Of a DNA stretch of 32,869 nucleotides, positions 21,799 through 29,393 are shown piece after piece. Position numbers and translations under genes: made by a program. How positions within the stretch are numbered: the first letter of the stretch is position 1; every line of letters begins with the position of its first letter. The notes beneath the pieces are model-generated. The model was not told where the DNA came from and did no database searches. It worked only from the letters and a program-made list of their open reading frames with translations. Origin of the DNA: a virus; the IMG/VR virus record IMGVR_UViG_3300027847_001471, positions 1-32,869 of that record; one strand, 5' to 3'.

Positions 21799-22655
21799 CT
21801 GGCACCTCGCTGGGCTTTCTTGAAGTCGGCGCGCACGCGCTCGATCGCCTTGTTTCTTGTGCGCAGGCGTTTACGCGCTGTCACTGATGTCTGGGCCAGC
21901 TTTAGCATGTTGACCAGCGCAGGCACAAACAGCTGGCCCACCAGGGCGTTGATCTTGGTCATGTCAGCCGCAGACACGTCGATCAGCGGGCCATACTTGT
22001 CGCCCAAGAACCGCGCCAGATCGCGGTTGTTTTTTGCCTGCCCCGTGCGCCGCCCCTTGCTGGCGCCTGCGCCGAGCAGGCCCGCCTCCTTACGGCGCCC
22101 GCCGTAAAACGAGATCCGCACGCGGGTCGGCCCCATGGGGCGGATCTGCATACTGCGCGCCAGGGTGCCGGTGTTGACCAGATTGACGCCAGAGGCGGCC
22201 TTGCTCGCGTCGCCCGCTCTGCGAAACTCGCCATACGTGCGAAACGCTGACCAGCCAGCCCAGCGCCCCGTGCTGATCCTGAACGCCTCCTGGCCAGCCT
22301 GGCGCGCTGATAGGCTGTGGCTCGGCACCCAGTAGTGCCCCTCGGCCTCGCCTGAGCCCTCACGGCTTGACCCTGGCGCGGGGCGTGCCTTGGGCCGCAT
22401 GTCGCTGTACCTGCCCAGCCCTCGCCCGCTCGTGCGGCGCCCGTCCACAAACAGCCGTTTGCTGACGAGCGAAAACACCAGCCGCGCCACGTGCAGCACC
22501 GGCTCGGCGAGGCGCATCTCGTCGGGCCTGATTATCTCGGGATCCCAGCCCGTCATATTGATCCGCTGGCCTCGTCGCCCACGCGAGCTGACCTTGCTGA
22601 CCGTGCGCCCGCCCTTTTTTTGACGCTTGCCCAGTCTATAGTCAGGCGCCACCAT
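21795..22655 (-). CDS. Virion morphogenesis protein, basic
   Basis: A 286-aa basic protein. Residues about 160-195 (VNLVNTGTLARSMQIRPMGPTRVRISFY in parts) resemble the 'N-T-G-x-L-x-x-S' turn of HK97 gp10/phage virion morphogenesis proteins, which help attach tails. It is longer than those (usually 130-170 aa), with Arg/Lys-rich ends of unknown role. An A7 tract near the start (22615-22621 on the plus strand reads as T7) contains the heptamer AAAAAAG in the -1 slip phase. ATG 22655 overlaps the portal stop (TGATG). Function is tentative. Confidence 0.55.
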   Translation of the reverse strand: MVAPDYRLGKRQKKGGRTVSKVSSRGRRGQRINMTGWDPEIIRPDEMRLAEPVLHVARLVFSLVSKRLFVDGRRTSGRGLGRYSDMRPKARPAPGSSREGSGEAEGHYWVPSHSLSARQAGQEAFRISTGRWAGWSAFRTYGEFRRAGDASKAASGVNLVNTGTLARSMQIRPMGPTRVRISFYGGRRKEAGLLGAGASKGRRTGQAKNNRDLARFLGDKYGPLIDVSAADMTKINALVGQLFVPALVNMLKLAQTSVTARKRLRTRNKAIERVRADFKKAQRGAR

Positions 22656-24202
22656 CAGGCCACCACCTCAAGCGGCGCGGGCTGCGCTCCACCGAGCACA
22701 CGGCGCGCCGTGGCCTCGGTCACGCCAAGCGCCTCGACCATGAACACCACGCCGCCGTCGACCGTCAGCTGGCCGTTGCCCACGCGCTCAGCCACGGCCA
22801 GCGCGGCGACAACCTGCGCACCATTCAGCGCGGCGCCCTCGGCGCCCGTGTCGGCAGCCATTGCGGCCTTTTGCGCCAGGTTCGCGGCCACGCGCGCCTC
22901 TGCGTCCGCGAGGCTCATGGCCTCGCGGCGGCTCAGATCCTCGGCGGGCGTGGTGATGCCCATTGCCACCAGCCGCTCCAACGCCTGGGCCTGGTGCAGC
23001 TCGTCGACAATCTGCACCGGTTCGCGGTAGCTGACGGCCACGTCTGTGGGCGGCACCACCTCGACACCGGCCTGGTGGTTGATCCAGCCGCGCACCGCCT
23101 CGGCCAGGCGCGACTCAGCGCGCGTCATCTCATTGATGTGACGGCGCCGCTCCACGTCGCGGTCCAGGTTATCCAACCGCTTGGCCAGCGCTGTGAGCGC
23201 GCTCGACTTTAGGACGGTCGCAGGGCTCATCCCCTGCAGCGCCACGCTCATCTTCAGGTAGTGATCGATCACGCCCCTGTAGGCGTCGAGGCGCGGATCC
23301 GCCTGGACAAACTCAAAGCGGTGATCGGGGTCGCTGAGCCCCACCACCGTCTCAGGCCCCAGCTCGATCTCCGCTGCCGTGGCGTGCGGCACGCCGCTGA
23401 GCACGGCCTGCCCGGCTGTCTGGTGGAGCGCGACCACGCCCAGAGACGTGGCATCCTCCTGCACGGCGCGCTGGCACATCAGCAGTGTCTCGTTGGCGTG
23501 CGCCCAAAACTCACCGGGCGCCGGCAGGGCGTTGCGCAGGCGCACCGCCGGGATGAACCCCAGCGGGTTGCTGCCGTCATCAGCCCAGATCCCTTTGCCG
23601 GCCAGGTCGCCCGGCGCGTCAGAGGTCCACTCGGCGCGGGTCGGCGTGATCATGGCCGTGCCAAAGCTGGTGATCCCGCTGCCCACGTCGCTGCCCACCG
23701 GCAGGCGCACAAACCACCTGGACACGTCGGCCTCATCGTGGCTCGTCGGATCGCCAAGCTCAACCGCCTGATCATGGGGCGGCGGCACGAGAAAACGCAC
23801 ACCGCCGCGACCATCAGGCCAGACCCAGACGGTGCTGTTATTGAGCGCGCACAGCTGCTGGTGCGCGCTCAGCAGCACATCGTTGGCGGCGCCATTGCGA
23901 TACGCGCCCAACATGCGCTCGGTGGCGGCCTCGTCCAGGCCGTCAAAGGTGCGCTGCGGCGGGTTTAGGTAGAGCTGCGCCTGCTCCATTGCCAGGCGCC
24001 GCACCAGCGGCACAGGCTTGAGCATGTGCTTGCCATAGGTCACGGGGAAGCGGCGGCGGCGCTCGTCCTCCACGTCACGCATGTCGCTGCGCAGGTACTG
24101 CCAGAGCAGCCGCGTGATGGTGCGCCAGGCGGTGCCGCCGGCGCGATCCTCAGCGGAGGAGGCGGCCGTGGTGGCCAAGTCGAGAGGTGCGGCGACTGCC
24201 AT
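22655..24202 (-). CDS. Portal protein
   Basis: A 515-aa protein directly downstream of the large terminase, overlapping it by 53 bases. It has the composition and layout of SPP1 gp6-like portals: an N-terminal helical part, a central domain with AYRGVIDHYLKMSVALQGMSPATV (in parts), and a long C-terminal helical region with the DNRD-like 'LDNLDRDVERRRH'. The protein forms the dodecameric DNA channel at one vertex and docks the terminase. ATG 24202 is used although no strong ribosome site is seen. Assignment rests on order, size and these helices. Confidence 0.8.
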   Translation of the reverse strand: MAVAAPLDLATTAASSAEDRAGGTAWRTITRLLWQYLRSDMRDVEDERRRRFPVTYGKHMLKPVPLVRRLAMEQAQLYLNPPQRTFDGLDEAATERMLGAYRNGAANDVLLSAHQQLCALNNSTVWVWPDGRGGVRFLVPPPHDQAVELGDPTSHDEADVSRWFVRLPVGSDVGSGITSFGTAMITPTRAEWTSDAPGDLAGKGIWADDGSNPLGFIPAVRLRNALPAPGEFWAHANETLLMCQRAVQEDATSLGVVALHQTAGQAVLSGVPHATAAEIELGPETVVGLSDPDHRFEFVQADPRLDAYRGVIDHYLKMSVALQGMSPATVLKSSALTALAKRLDNLDRDVERRRHINEMTRAESRLAEAVRGWINHQAGVEVVPPTDVAVSYREPVQIVDELHQAQALERLVAMGITTPAEDLSRREAMSLADAEARVAANLAQKAAMAADTGAEGAALNGAQVVAALAVAERVGNGQLTVDGGVVFMVEALGVTEATARRVLGGAQPAPLEVVA

Positions 24203-25634
24203 AGGTGCGGTCCATGGTGTAGGTGGATCTGCTCTGCTCGGCCATAACCACGGCTGCCATGCGCAGGCAGTCGCTGGCGTGATCGTGCACGCCGTCTTTC
24301 TGGGCTCTCATGGTGTCGATCGTGCCGTCGGCGCGCTGCTTGTATCGGTAGTTCAGCATGGCTTTGATGAGGGCGCGGCGGTCCTGGCGGGCCGCGATGC
24401 CCGCCGAAAGGTATAGCATGGGCGGTCCGTCGACAGGATCGAGGAGCGAGTTAACCACGCCGATCCCTGCCACGATGCTCTGCTCTTCGCGGCTGCGCAT
24501 CCGGCTCACCTGTGCCCTCGGGAACTGCTGCACCAGCCAACTCATCTCAGAGCGCACCGCGCGGTCACCCACGGCCCAGCTGGGCGGGCGGCGCAGCTCT
24601 TTGCACCGGCGCTCGATCATGTCGCGGAAGCGCATGGTGCTGGTGCCGCCGTCTGGGCACAGCTCGTCAAACACCACCAGCGCGCCGTCGGGCAGGATGG
24701 CAATAAACAGCGCGTGTGGGTTGGCGTGCCCCCAGTCACAGACGATCAGGTAGGGCGCCTCTGCGTTGTGCGTGTAGGGGCGAACGTGGTCGTCGCGGCT
24801 GAACTGATACACCGCAGCGTGCGGCTTCAGGATCTCGCCCAGCACCTCGGCGCGGTATAGGCGCTTGGAGTAGCTGCTGCGCATTTGCCGCACGTAATCA
24901 TCAGGCAGGTGCGGGTTGTCCAGGCTGCTGGCCCTGATGGTGTACCAGCGGCGCAGCTCGGCCTGCACCTCGGCCTGGGCCAGGCCGCGCGCAGCGTGCC
25001 TGCGCTCGATGAACATGGCCGGGATCCCGCGCAGGCCCTTGGGCGTGGTCGTCGCCCACAGGGCGCGCATCCTGGCGCGCGGATCCCGCAGCCGCCCCTG
25101 CAGCACGTGCCAGATATAGGGCGGGTCAAAGCTCACCTCGGATTCATCGATGCAGGCCCAGGCGAGCGTGCGCCCGCGCATATTCTCGATCTTTGAGAAG
25201 CTCCGCCAGCTCACGGTGCCACCGCACACCAGCTGAGCCTCCAGGCGGCTCTTGACCATGCGCCGCACCAAGGGGAAGCCGGCGCGGTGGAGCTGCTCGA
25301 TCGCCTGCTCCCAGTCTGGCAGCAGCGTTGAAACGCACAGATCGTAGGTCGGGCCAAGCACCACCCCGTGGCAACCAGGATTACAGATCGCGTGGATCAT
25401 TTGCTCCCTGACTGACCACGCGGTTTTGCCCGAACCCACGCCAGAGCAGAAAAGTTTAAAGCTAGTCTGACCGGGCGCCGCGCCGGCCAGGTGCGCGCGC
25501 AGCTGGTGCGGCAGCGGCACATAGTCGGTGGCCGCGCCGATCAGCCGCAGGGCGCCCAGGCGATCGCTCGAATCGCCCAGCCGCTGCCGCAGGCCGAGCC
25601 ACCGCTCGCGGTGGTTATCAAATGAGATCGTCAC
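24150..25634 (-). CDS. Terminase large subunit
   Basis: A 494-aa packaging motor. ATPase: Walker A GVGSGKT (65-71), Walker B ACIDESE (160-166), and coupling motif TTTP (195-198). Nuclease: CDWG (D300), GDRA (D357) and HDHASDC (D455 with neighbours) supply the metal-binding acidic residues. Start GTG 25634 has GAGG nine bases upstream; TTG 25652 would add six residues. It overlaps the upstream gene by 17 bases and the portal by 53. Which packaging type it uses cannot be told from sequence here, but the circular map with no unique cohesive end fits headful (pac) packaging. Confidence 0.92.
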   Translation of the reverse strand: MTISFDNHRERWLGLRQRLGDSSDRLGALRLIGAATDYVPLPHQLRAHLAGAAPGQTSFKLFCSGVGSGKTAWSVREQMIHAICNPGCHGVVLGPTYDLCVSTLLPDWEQAIEQLHRAGFPLVRRMVKSRLEAQLVCGGTVSWRSFSKIENMRGRTLAWACIDESEVSFDPPYIWHVLQGRLRDPRARMRALWATTTPKGLRGIPAMFIERRHAARGLAQAEVQAELRRWYTIRASSLDNPHLPDDYVRQMRSSYSKRLYRAEVLGEILKPHAAVYQFSRDDHVRPYTHNAEAPYLIVCDWGHANPHALFIAILPDGALVVFDELCPDGGTSTMRFRDMIERRCKELRRPPSWAVGDRAVRSEMSWLVQQFPRAQVSRMRSREEQSIVAGIGVVNSLLDPVDGPPMLYLSAGIAARQDRRALIKAMLNYRYKQRADGTIDTMRAQKDGVHDHASDCLRMAAVVMAEQSRSTYTMDRTYGSRRTSRLGHHGRLLR

Positions 25635-25995
25635 CGGTGTCAGCCTCGTCAAGGTGCACGGCGCGCAGCTCTGGCGGCACCTGCACCATGGCGGTGGCCG
25701 CGTCGCCCACGCCGCCGCTGACGAGCGCTATGCGGTACAGCAGCCGCAGGTGCTGGCTGATGCGCGGGGCGGCATCACCGCCGGCGCTCTGGTCGAGCAG
25801 GTCGGCCATCAGCTGCGCAGCGGTCACGGCGCCCAGGTCGCGCATGGTGAAGCCGCCGCGCCCCACGATCTCGTCGACGCGCTCGGCGATCTGGCGCGGG
25901 TACAGCGCGCGCACGCTGGTCCACGCGATCGGCACGTCGGCGGCTGACTCGGCCAGGCGCAGCTGATCCTGGCCCGTGCGGCTGGGCCCGCTCAC
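25618..25995 (-). CDS. Protein upstream of large terminase, unknown
   Basis: A 125-aa, mostly helical, acidic protein. Residues about 30-60 read ALYPRQIAERVDEIVGRGGF. It starts at GTG 25995 (GTGA overlap) and its C-terminal codons overlap the terminase start. A clear HTH-bearing small terminase is found further upstream, so this is not needed for that role. No family recognised; an accessory to packaging is possible from position only. Confidence 0.55.
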   Translation of the reverse strand: MSGPSRTGQDQLRLAESAADVPIAWTSVRALYPRQIAERVDEIVGRGGFTMRDLGAVTAAQLMADLLDQSAGGDAAPRISQHLRLLYRIALVSGGVGDAATAMVQVPPELRAVHLDEADTGDDLI

Positions 25996-26387
25996 CCGCC
26001 CGCCTCTGACGCAGCCACCAGCCAGTCGCGCAGCCAGTCAGCCGGCACGTCGCTGACGCTGGCGGCGTGGCGCCTTGCCTCTGCGATCGCGTCGGCATCG
26101 CGCGCCGCGTCAGAGCCCACGCGCCACAGGTGCCGCCAGATACAGGCGGCCACCCAGTCATGCAGCTGATCAACGTCGCGCCAATCCGCGAACGCCTGGC
26201 GCCCGGTGCCCACTTGACGCACGAGCGCGGGGCGCGCGGCGATGGCGGCGGCCGTCTCGCTGGCCGGGCTGCCGCAGTAGGCCGCCAGCATCACCAGGCG
26301 GCGCTGCGTGCGGCGCAGCGGGATGCCCTCGGCGTCGCGGTCGAACGCCCGCAGCAGGCGCCAGGTGTCGGTCAGCACGTACCTCAA
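25992..26387 (-). CDS. Unknown helical protein
   Basis: A 131-aa protein rich in Trp, Ala and Arg (WRHLWRVGSDAARDADAIAEARRH), likely all-helical. TTG 26387 would overlap the previous stop (TTGA); GTG 26378 is an alternative. No motif recognised. It is coupled to its neighbours on both sides and lies between the nuclease gene and the terminase-proximal ORF. Confidence 0.55.
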   Translation of the reverse strand: MRYVLTDTWRLLRAFDRDAEGIPLRRTQRRLVMLAAYCGSPASETAAAIAARPALVRQVGTGRQAFADWRDVDQLHDWVAACIWRHLWRVGSDAARDADAIAEARRHAASVSDVPADWLRDWLVAASEAGG

Positions 26388-26695
26388 AGGCCCGCCATCA
26401 TCCTAATAAACGGCTCCAGCCGCAGGCTGACCATCCACTCGGATCGATCGTCGCGCCAGGCCACCACCGGCTCACGCCCGTCGGTGTCGTTGCACGCCTG
26501 GCGATAGGCCGAGCGCACGTTCACCTGCTTGCCGCGCTTCACCTCGATCCAGGCCGGCAGGCCTGGCCCGTCCACGTCGCAGCACCTGGCGCCTGCTGTC
26601 TGGTCGGTGCGCGCCACATCGTAGCCGGCGGCGCGCAGCAGGCGCGCCACCTCCTGCTCACCGCGCTTGCCCTTGTTTCTGCTCATGCTACCCAT
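26384..26695 (-). CDS. PDDEXK-type nuclease, Holliday-junction-resolvase-like
   Basis: A 103-aa protein (from Met-Gly-Ser-Met at 26695) with MSRNKGKRGEQEVARLLRAAGYDVAR, then DVDG and WIEVKRGKQ. The pattern E ... D ... ExK is the PDDEXK core: E in RGEQE, D in CDVDG, and E-V-K. Such small phage nucleases resolve branched DNA or nick termini. It overlaps the small-terminase stop. ATG 26695 has GGAGG six bases upstream; ATG 26686 is possible. Next to packaging genes, it may clear branched concatemers before DNA is packaged. Confidence 0.75.
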   Translation of the reverse strand: MGSMSRNKGKRGEQEVARLLRAAGYDVARTDQTAGARCCDVDGPGLPAWIEVKRGKQVNVRSAYRQACNDTDGREPVVAWRDDRSEWMVSLRLEPFIRMMAGL

Positions 26696-27113
26696 CGTCC
26701 ACCTCCAACAGCCTGGCGCGTGCCTCGATATAACGCACCCGCTGGCCGGCCTCGGCCTGGGCAACCTGGGCGCGCGCCTCGGCGGCCATCAGCTCGGCGC
26801 GCTTGCCGGGGTCCATGAACTCCGCTGGGGCGCGGCGGGTGAGCAGCCAGCTGGCGGCGCGCCAGTCGGTGTCGGCGGCCTGGGCGACCTTGGCCACCAG
26901 GATCGCCACGCTGTCAGCTTGGGCGCACTCCATGGCGCGCAGAAACTCGGCGTGCTTGCCGCCCTTGCACTCACGCCCACGCTGCAGCCACGAGAAAACG
27001 GAACGATCGCTAACGCCGGCGCGCAGGGCCGCATACTTGATCGGCAGGCCCTCGCGCACCGCGCTGGTCAGCTCATCCACCACAGCTGGCGTCATCTTGG
27101 TGCGGCGCGCCAT
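26688..27113 (-). CDS. Terminase small subunit
   Basis: A 141-aa protein with an N-terminal helix-turn-helix (REGLPIKYAALRAGVSDRSVFSWLQRG), followed by long helices and the 'W-x-x-A-S-W-L-L-T-R-R-A-P' segment found in many small terminases. It would bind the packaging site and recruit the large subunit. ATG 27113 overlaps the previous stop (TGATG). Unusually, it is separated from the large subunit by three genes, including a nuclease. The pac site is not identifiable from the sequence alone. Confidence 0.75.
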   Translation of the reverse strand: MARRTKMTPAVVDELTSAVREGLPIKYAALRAGVSDRSVFSWLQRGRECKGGKHAEFLRAMECAQADSVAILVAKVAQAADTDWRAASWLLTRRAPAEFMDPGKRAELMAAEARAQVAQAEAGQRVRYIEARARLLEVDDG

Positions 27114-27889
27114 CAGGAGGGCGCCACCCAAACACGCCCCCCAGGCCCGAATGTGCGGCGATTAAACGGCAGGCAAAGTAGACCCGCTCCCCGTTTAAAC
27201 TTAACGGGGGGGTGGGGGGTAACGCTTTGAGCCGCGCCAGGCCGCGCGCGGCGCCCCAGCAGCGGCGCTGTGGGCCATTTGACTCGTGCTGCCTTGCCCC
27301 AGCGGCGCAGCTCGCGCAGGCCACCGGGCAGCGCGCCGTCACATCGCTGGTTGCCGCGCTGCTCGACCGTGCGCCAGCGTGGCCCGCGATTTACTCGCAT
27401 CCAGGCGACCACCCAAAGGTCCACGCGCTTGCCGCAGGCGCGCCTGGTGGTGCGCAGCGCGTTGGAGATCTGGCCCAGATAGACGCCTGCGGCGCTCATG
27501 GCGTCGCGCCTGTCAGCACCCGCGCGCACCGCCCAGGGCCACAGCTGAAACCAGCCCACGGCTTTGGCGATGCGCTCACCTCGCACCTCACGCCAGTCAC
27601 CCAGCGCGTCAGCGGTGCAGTGTGACTCGCTGCAGGCTGTGGCGGCCAGCAGGCCGCGCAGGCGCTCGGGCACGCCGGCCAGGCGCTCCATGTCCAGCCA
27701 CGCGGTGACGGTGTACGGATCACAGCCGCACTCTGCGGCGGCCTCGACCACCATGCGCGCGCGGCTCGGTGCCTGGCCGAGCGCCGCTGAGCACAGCCAG
27801 CCCGTCAGCATCACCAGCGCCACCACGATGGTCACCGCAAGCACCGCCGCGCGGCGCTCGTGCTCGCGCGCCCTATCATGCCACTCCAT
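27113..27889 (-). CDS. Membrane-anchored lytic-transglycosylase-like protein
   Basis: A 258-aa protein. One membrane span lies at about residues 14-38 (AVLAVTIVVALVMLTGWLCS). The SLT-like part reads LLAATACSESHCTADALGD (Glu88 as the likely catalytic acid) and then AVGWFQLWPWA and AGVYLGQI, matching the E-S ... G-x-x-Q ... YL pattern of lytic transglycosylases. The last 60 residues are basic and low in motifs. It starts at ATG 27889, or GTG 27898. It lies between a methyltransferase and the small terminase, away from the endolysin, so it may serve in entry or as a second wall-degrading enzyme. Confidence 0.65.
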   Translation of the reverse strand: MEWHDRAREHERRAAVLAVTIVVALVMLTGWLCSAALGQAPSRARMVVEAAAECGCDPYTVTAWLDMERLAGVPERLRGLLAATACSESHCTADALGDWREVRGERIAKAVGWFQLWPWAVRAGADRRDAMSAAGVYLGQISNALRTTRRACGKRVDLWVVAWMRVNRGPRWRTVEQRGNQRCDGALPGGLRELRRWGKAARVKWPTAPLLGRRARPGAAQSVTPHPPVKFKRGAGLLCLPFNRRTFGPGGRVWVAPS

Positions 27890-28514
27890 CGTCACCACCC
27901 AGCAGGCTCAGCTGCGCACCCTCCAGGCCCAGCATGGTGCGCCACTGCGCCACCTGGGCATCGTCAGGCGCCACCCTATCCACCCACTCCACCGCTGTCA
28001 CGCCACGCGCCTCTGGCAGCCAGATGGCCCAGCAGTGTGACGAGGTGTCAGCCTTGCCGTCGCCGGTGAAGCTGATGCGCCCACGCATCCACAGCAGCAC
28101 GTCAGGCGCCAGGTCACTGCGCTCGCCCTCGCCCCACCACGTCACGCGGCTCAGCATGGCGCCCACCACGCCGTGCTCTCGACTGTGCGCCGCGATGCGC
28201 GCGGCGAAGTCGCCCAGCGCGTGCCCGTATGGCGGATTCGCGATCACCGGCAGGGCGGGCCAGGGCGCGGTGAGGGCGTTTACACTGAGCACCTGGCGCA
28301 CCTGCGGGATCGCCATCAGGTCAGGGGCGAACGCCGGCAGCAGTTCGATGCACTCCCAGTCATGGCCAGGCCCGAACCACAGCGGCAGCGCGCCGCGCCC
28401 GGCGCACGGGTCAAGCAGCGGCTCGTGCTGGTCAAGCACCCACCACAGGCGCTTGACCAGCGGCAGGGCTGCCTCTGGTGGCGTCGGGTAGTACTGGGTC
28501 GGGTTGTCACTCAT
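27876..28514 (-). CDS. DNA N6-adenine methyltransferase-like protein
   Basis: A 212-aa protein with an N-terminal YYPTPPEAALPL segment, AdoMet motif LLDPCAGRGAL (DPCAGRG at 35-41) and catalytic motif ANPPYG (93-97). The NPPY tetrad marks amino-methyltransferases; adenine is more likely than cytosine N4. Recognition sequence unknown. ATG 28514 (or GTG 28517) overlaps the stop of the C5-methyltransferase gene. No restriction enzyme gene is near, so a role in evading host restriction is the simplest explanation. The C-terminus overlaps the next gene. Confidence 0.82.
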   Translation of the reverse strand: MSDNPTQYYPTPPEAALPLVKRLWWVLDQHEPLLDPCAGRGALPLWFGPGHDWECIELLPAFAPDLMAIPQVRQVLSVNALTAPWPALPVIANPPYGHALGDFAARIAAHSREHGVVGAMLSRVTWWGEGERSDLAPDVLLWMRGRISFTGDGKADTSSHCWAIWLPEARGVTAVEWVDRVAPDDAQVAQWRTMLGLEGAQLSLLGGDDGVA

Positions 28515-29248
28515 CACTCACCCCCAAGGGCGCGCCATGCAAAGCGCGCCACCGCTGGTACTTGCCCCCCCCCAAGGGCCCTAAGCCTGTCCACCCTAGC
28601 GGCCATCCCATCAACCACTCGACCCACAGCGGGCTCAGCTTGCCACCAGCCACCGCATTCAGCGGCAGGGTCGCGCGGCGGTGCTGAGCTGGCCCGCCGT
28701 TGTTGCTGGCGTCCTGACGCGTCGGTGTCGGCAGCCATGATCGGCGCATCGGGTTGGCGCGCGACGATCCACAGGCGGGCGCGCTTGTGAGGCGCGCCGA
28801 TTGCGGCGGCGCCTGCGCCGACAACACCCCACCGGCAAGCGAACCCCAGATCGGCCAATCCGCCGCAGACAACAGCGAGGTGGTGCCGGAGGTTGGGGCT
28901 ATTCTCGATGAACACCCAGCCGGGCGCGCAGCCTGCGATAACTCGGAGCATTTCAAACCACAGCGATGAGCTGGGCCCGGTGATGCCCTTGTGCGTCCCG
29001 CACGCCGCCAGGTCAGTGCATGGAAACCCGCCAGACACCACGTCAACAGCGCCTCGCCACACGGCGGGCTTGAATGTCCTGATGTCGTCCCATATTGGAA
29101 AAGGGTCAAGGGCTCCATCGTTCTGTCTGGCCAGCAGTACGCCTCGGGCGTATCGGTCAATTTCAACAGCGCAAACGGTGCGCCATCCGAGCAGCTGTCC
29201 GCCAAGTATGCCGCCACCAGCGCCTGCGAAAAGTGCCAGCTCACGCAT
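28514..29248 (-). CDS. DNA cytosine-C5 methyltransferase with G9 tract
   Basis: A 244-aa protein with AdoMet motif LFAGAGGG (6-13), catalytic GGFPCTD (Cys77), FIENSPN (E115, N116), and HKRARLW (154-160), the order of C5 methyltransferases. It is small for the family (usually 300 or more), with a compact recognition region. A run of nine G in the coding strand (28565-28573, C9 on the plus strand) encodes ALGGGQVP, where the related motif X is usually ALGNGQVP. A one-base length change would shift the frame before the last 35 residues. ATG 29248 overlaps the 50-aa gene. Confidence 0.88.
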   Translation of the reverse strand: MRELALFAGAGGGILGGQLLGWRTVCAVEIDRYARGVLLARQNDGALDPFPIWDDIRTFKPAVWRGAVDVVSGGFPCTDLAACGTHKGITGPSSSLWFEMLRVIAGCAPGWVFIENSPNLRHHLAVVCGGLADLGFACRWGVVGAGAAAIGAPHKRARLWIVARQPDAPIMAADTDASGRQQQRRASSAPPRDPAAECGGWWQAEPAVGRVVDGMAARVDRLRALGGGQVPAVARFAWRALGGE

Positions 29249-29393
29249 CACCGCGCACCTCATCAGCGCCCACCCACTGGGTCACCGTCTCGCCGCACGG
29301 GTGCCTGAACCGCACCTGCAGCAGTCGCTGGCCAGCGTCGTTCGTGTGCTCGTCGAGCACCTCGGCCACGTGCGTGCCCCATAAGATCACCAT
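29241..29393 (-). CDS. 50-aa protein between helicase and methyltransferase
   Basis: A 50-aa ORF starting ATG 29393, overlapping the helicase stop (TGATG), and ending inside the methyltransferase start. It reads VILWGTHVAEVLDEHTNDAG and closes with HPCGETVTQWVGADEV, giving several beta strands. Overlaps on both sides with coupled starts and the coding-like codon pattern support translation. I recognise no family; a small protein of similar look could act in DNA metabolism, but that is a guess. Confidence 0.6.
   Translation of the reverse strand: MVILWGTHVAEVLDEHTNDAGQRLLQVRFRHPCGETVTQWVGADEVRGDA

Noticed and set aside
22614-22621. A7 tract with the strong -1 heptamer AAAAAAG in slip phase near the start of the 21795-22655 gene
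   Set aside because: It lies only about 13 codons into the gene and the -1 frame offers no product I recognise, so a chance Lys-Lys run is more likely than programmed frameshifting.
27184-27212. Hairpin CCCCGTT ... AACGGGG plus G runs as a terminator before the small terminase
   Set aside because: It lies inside the transglycosylase-like ORF, whose stop overlaps the terminase start, and no U tract follows.
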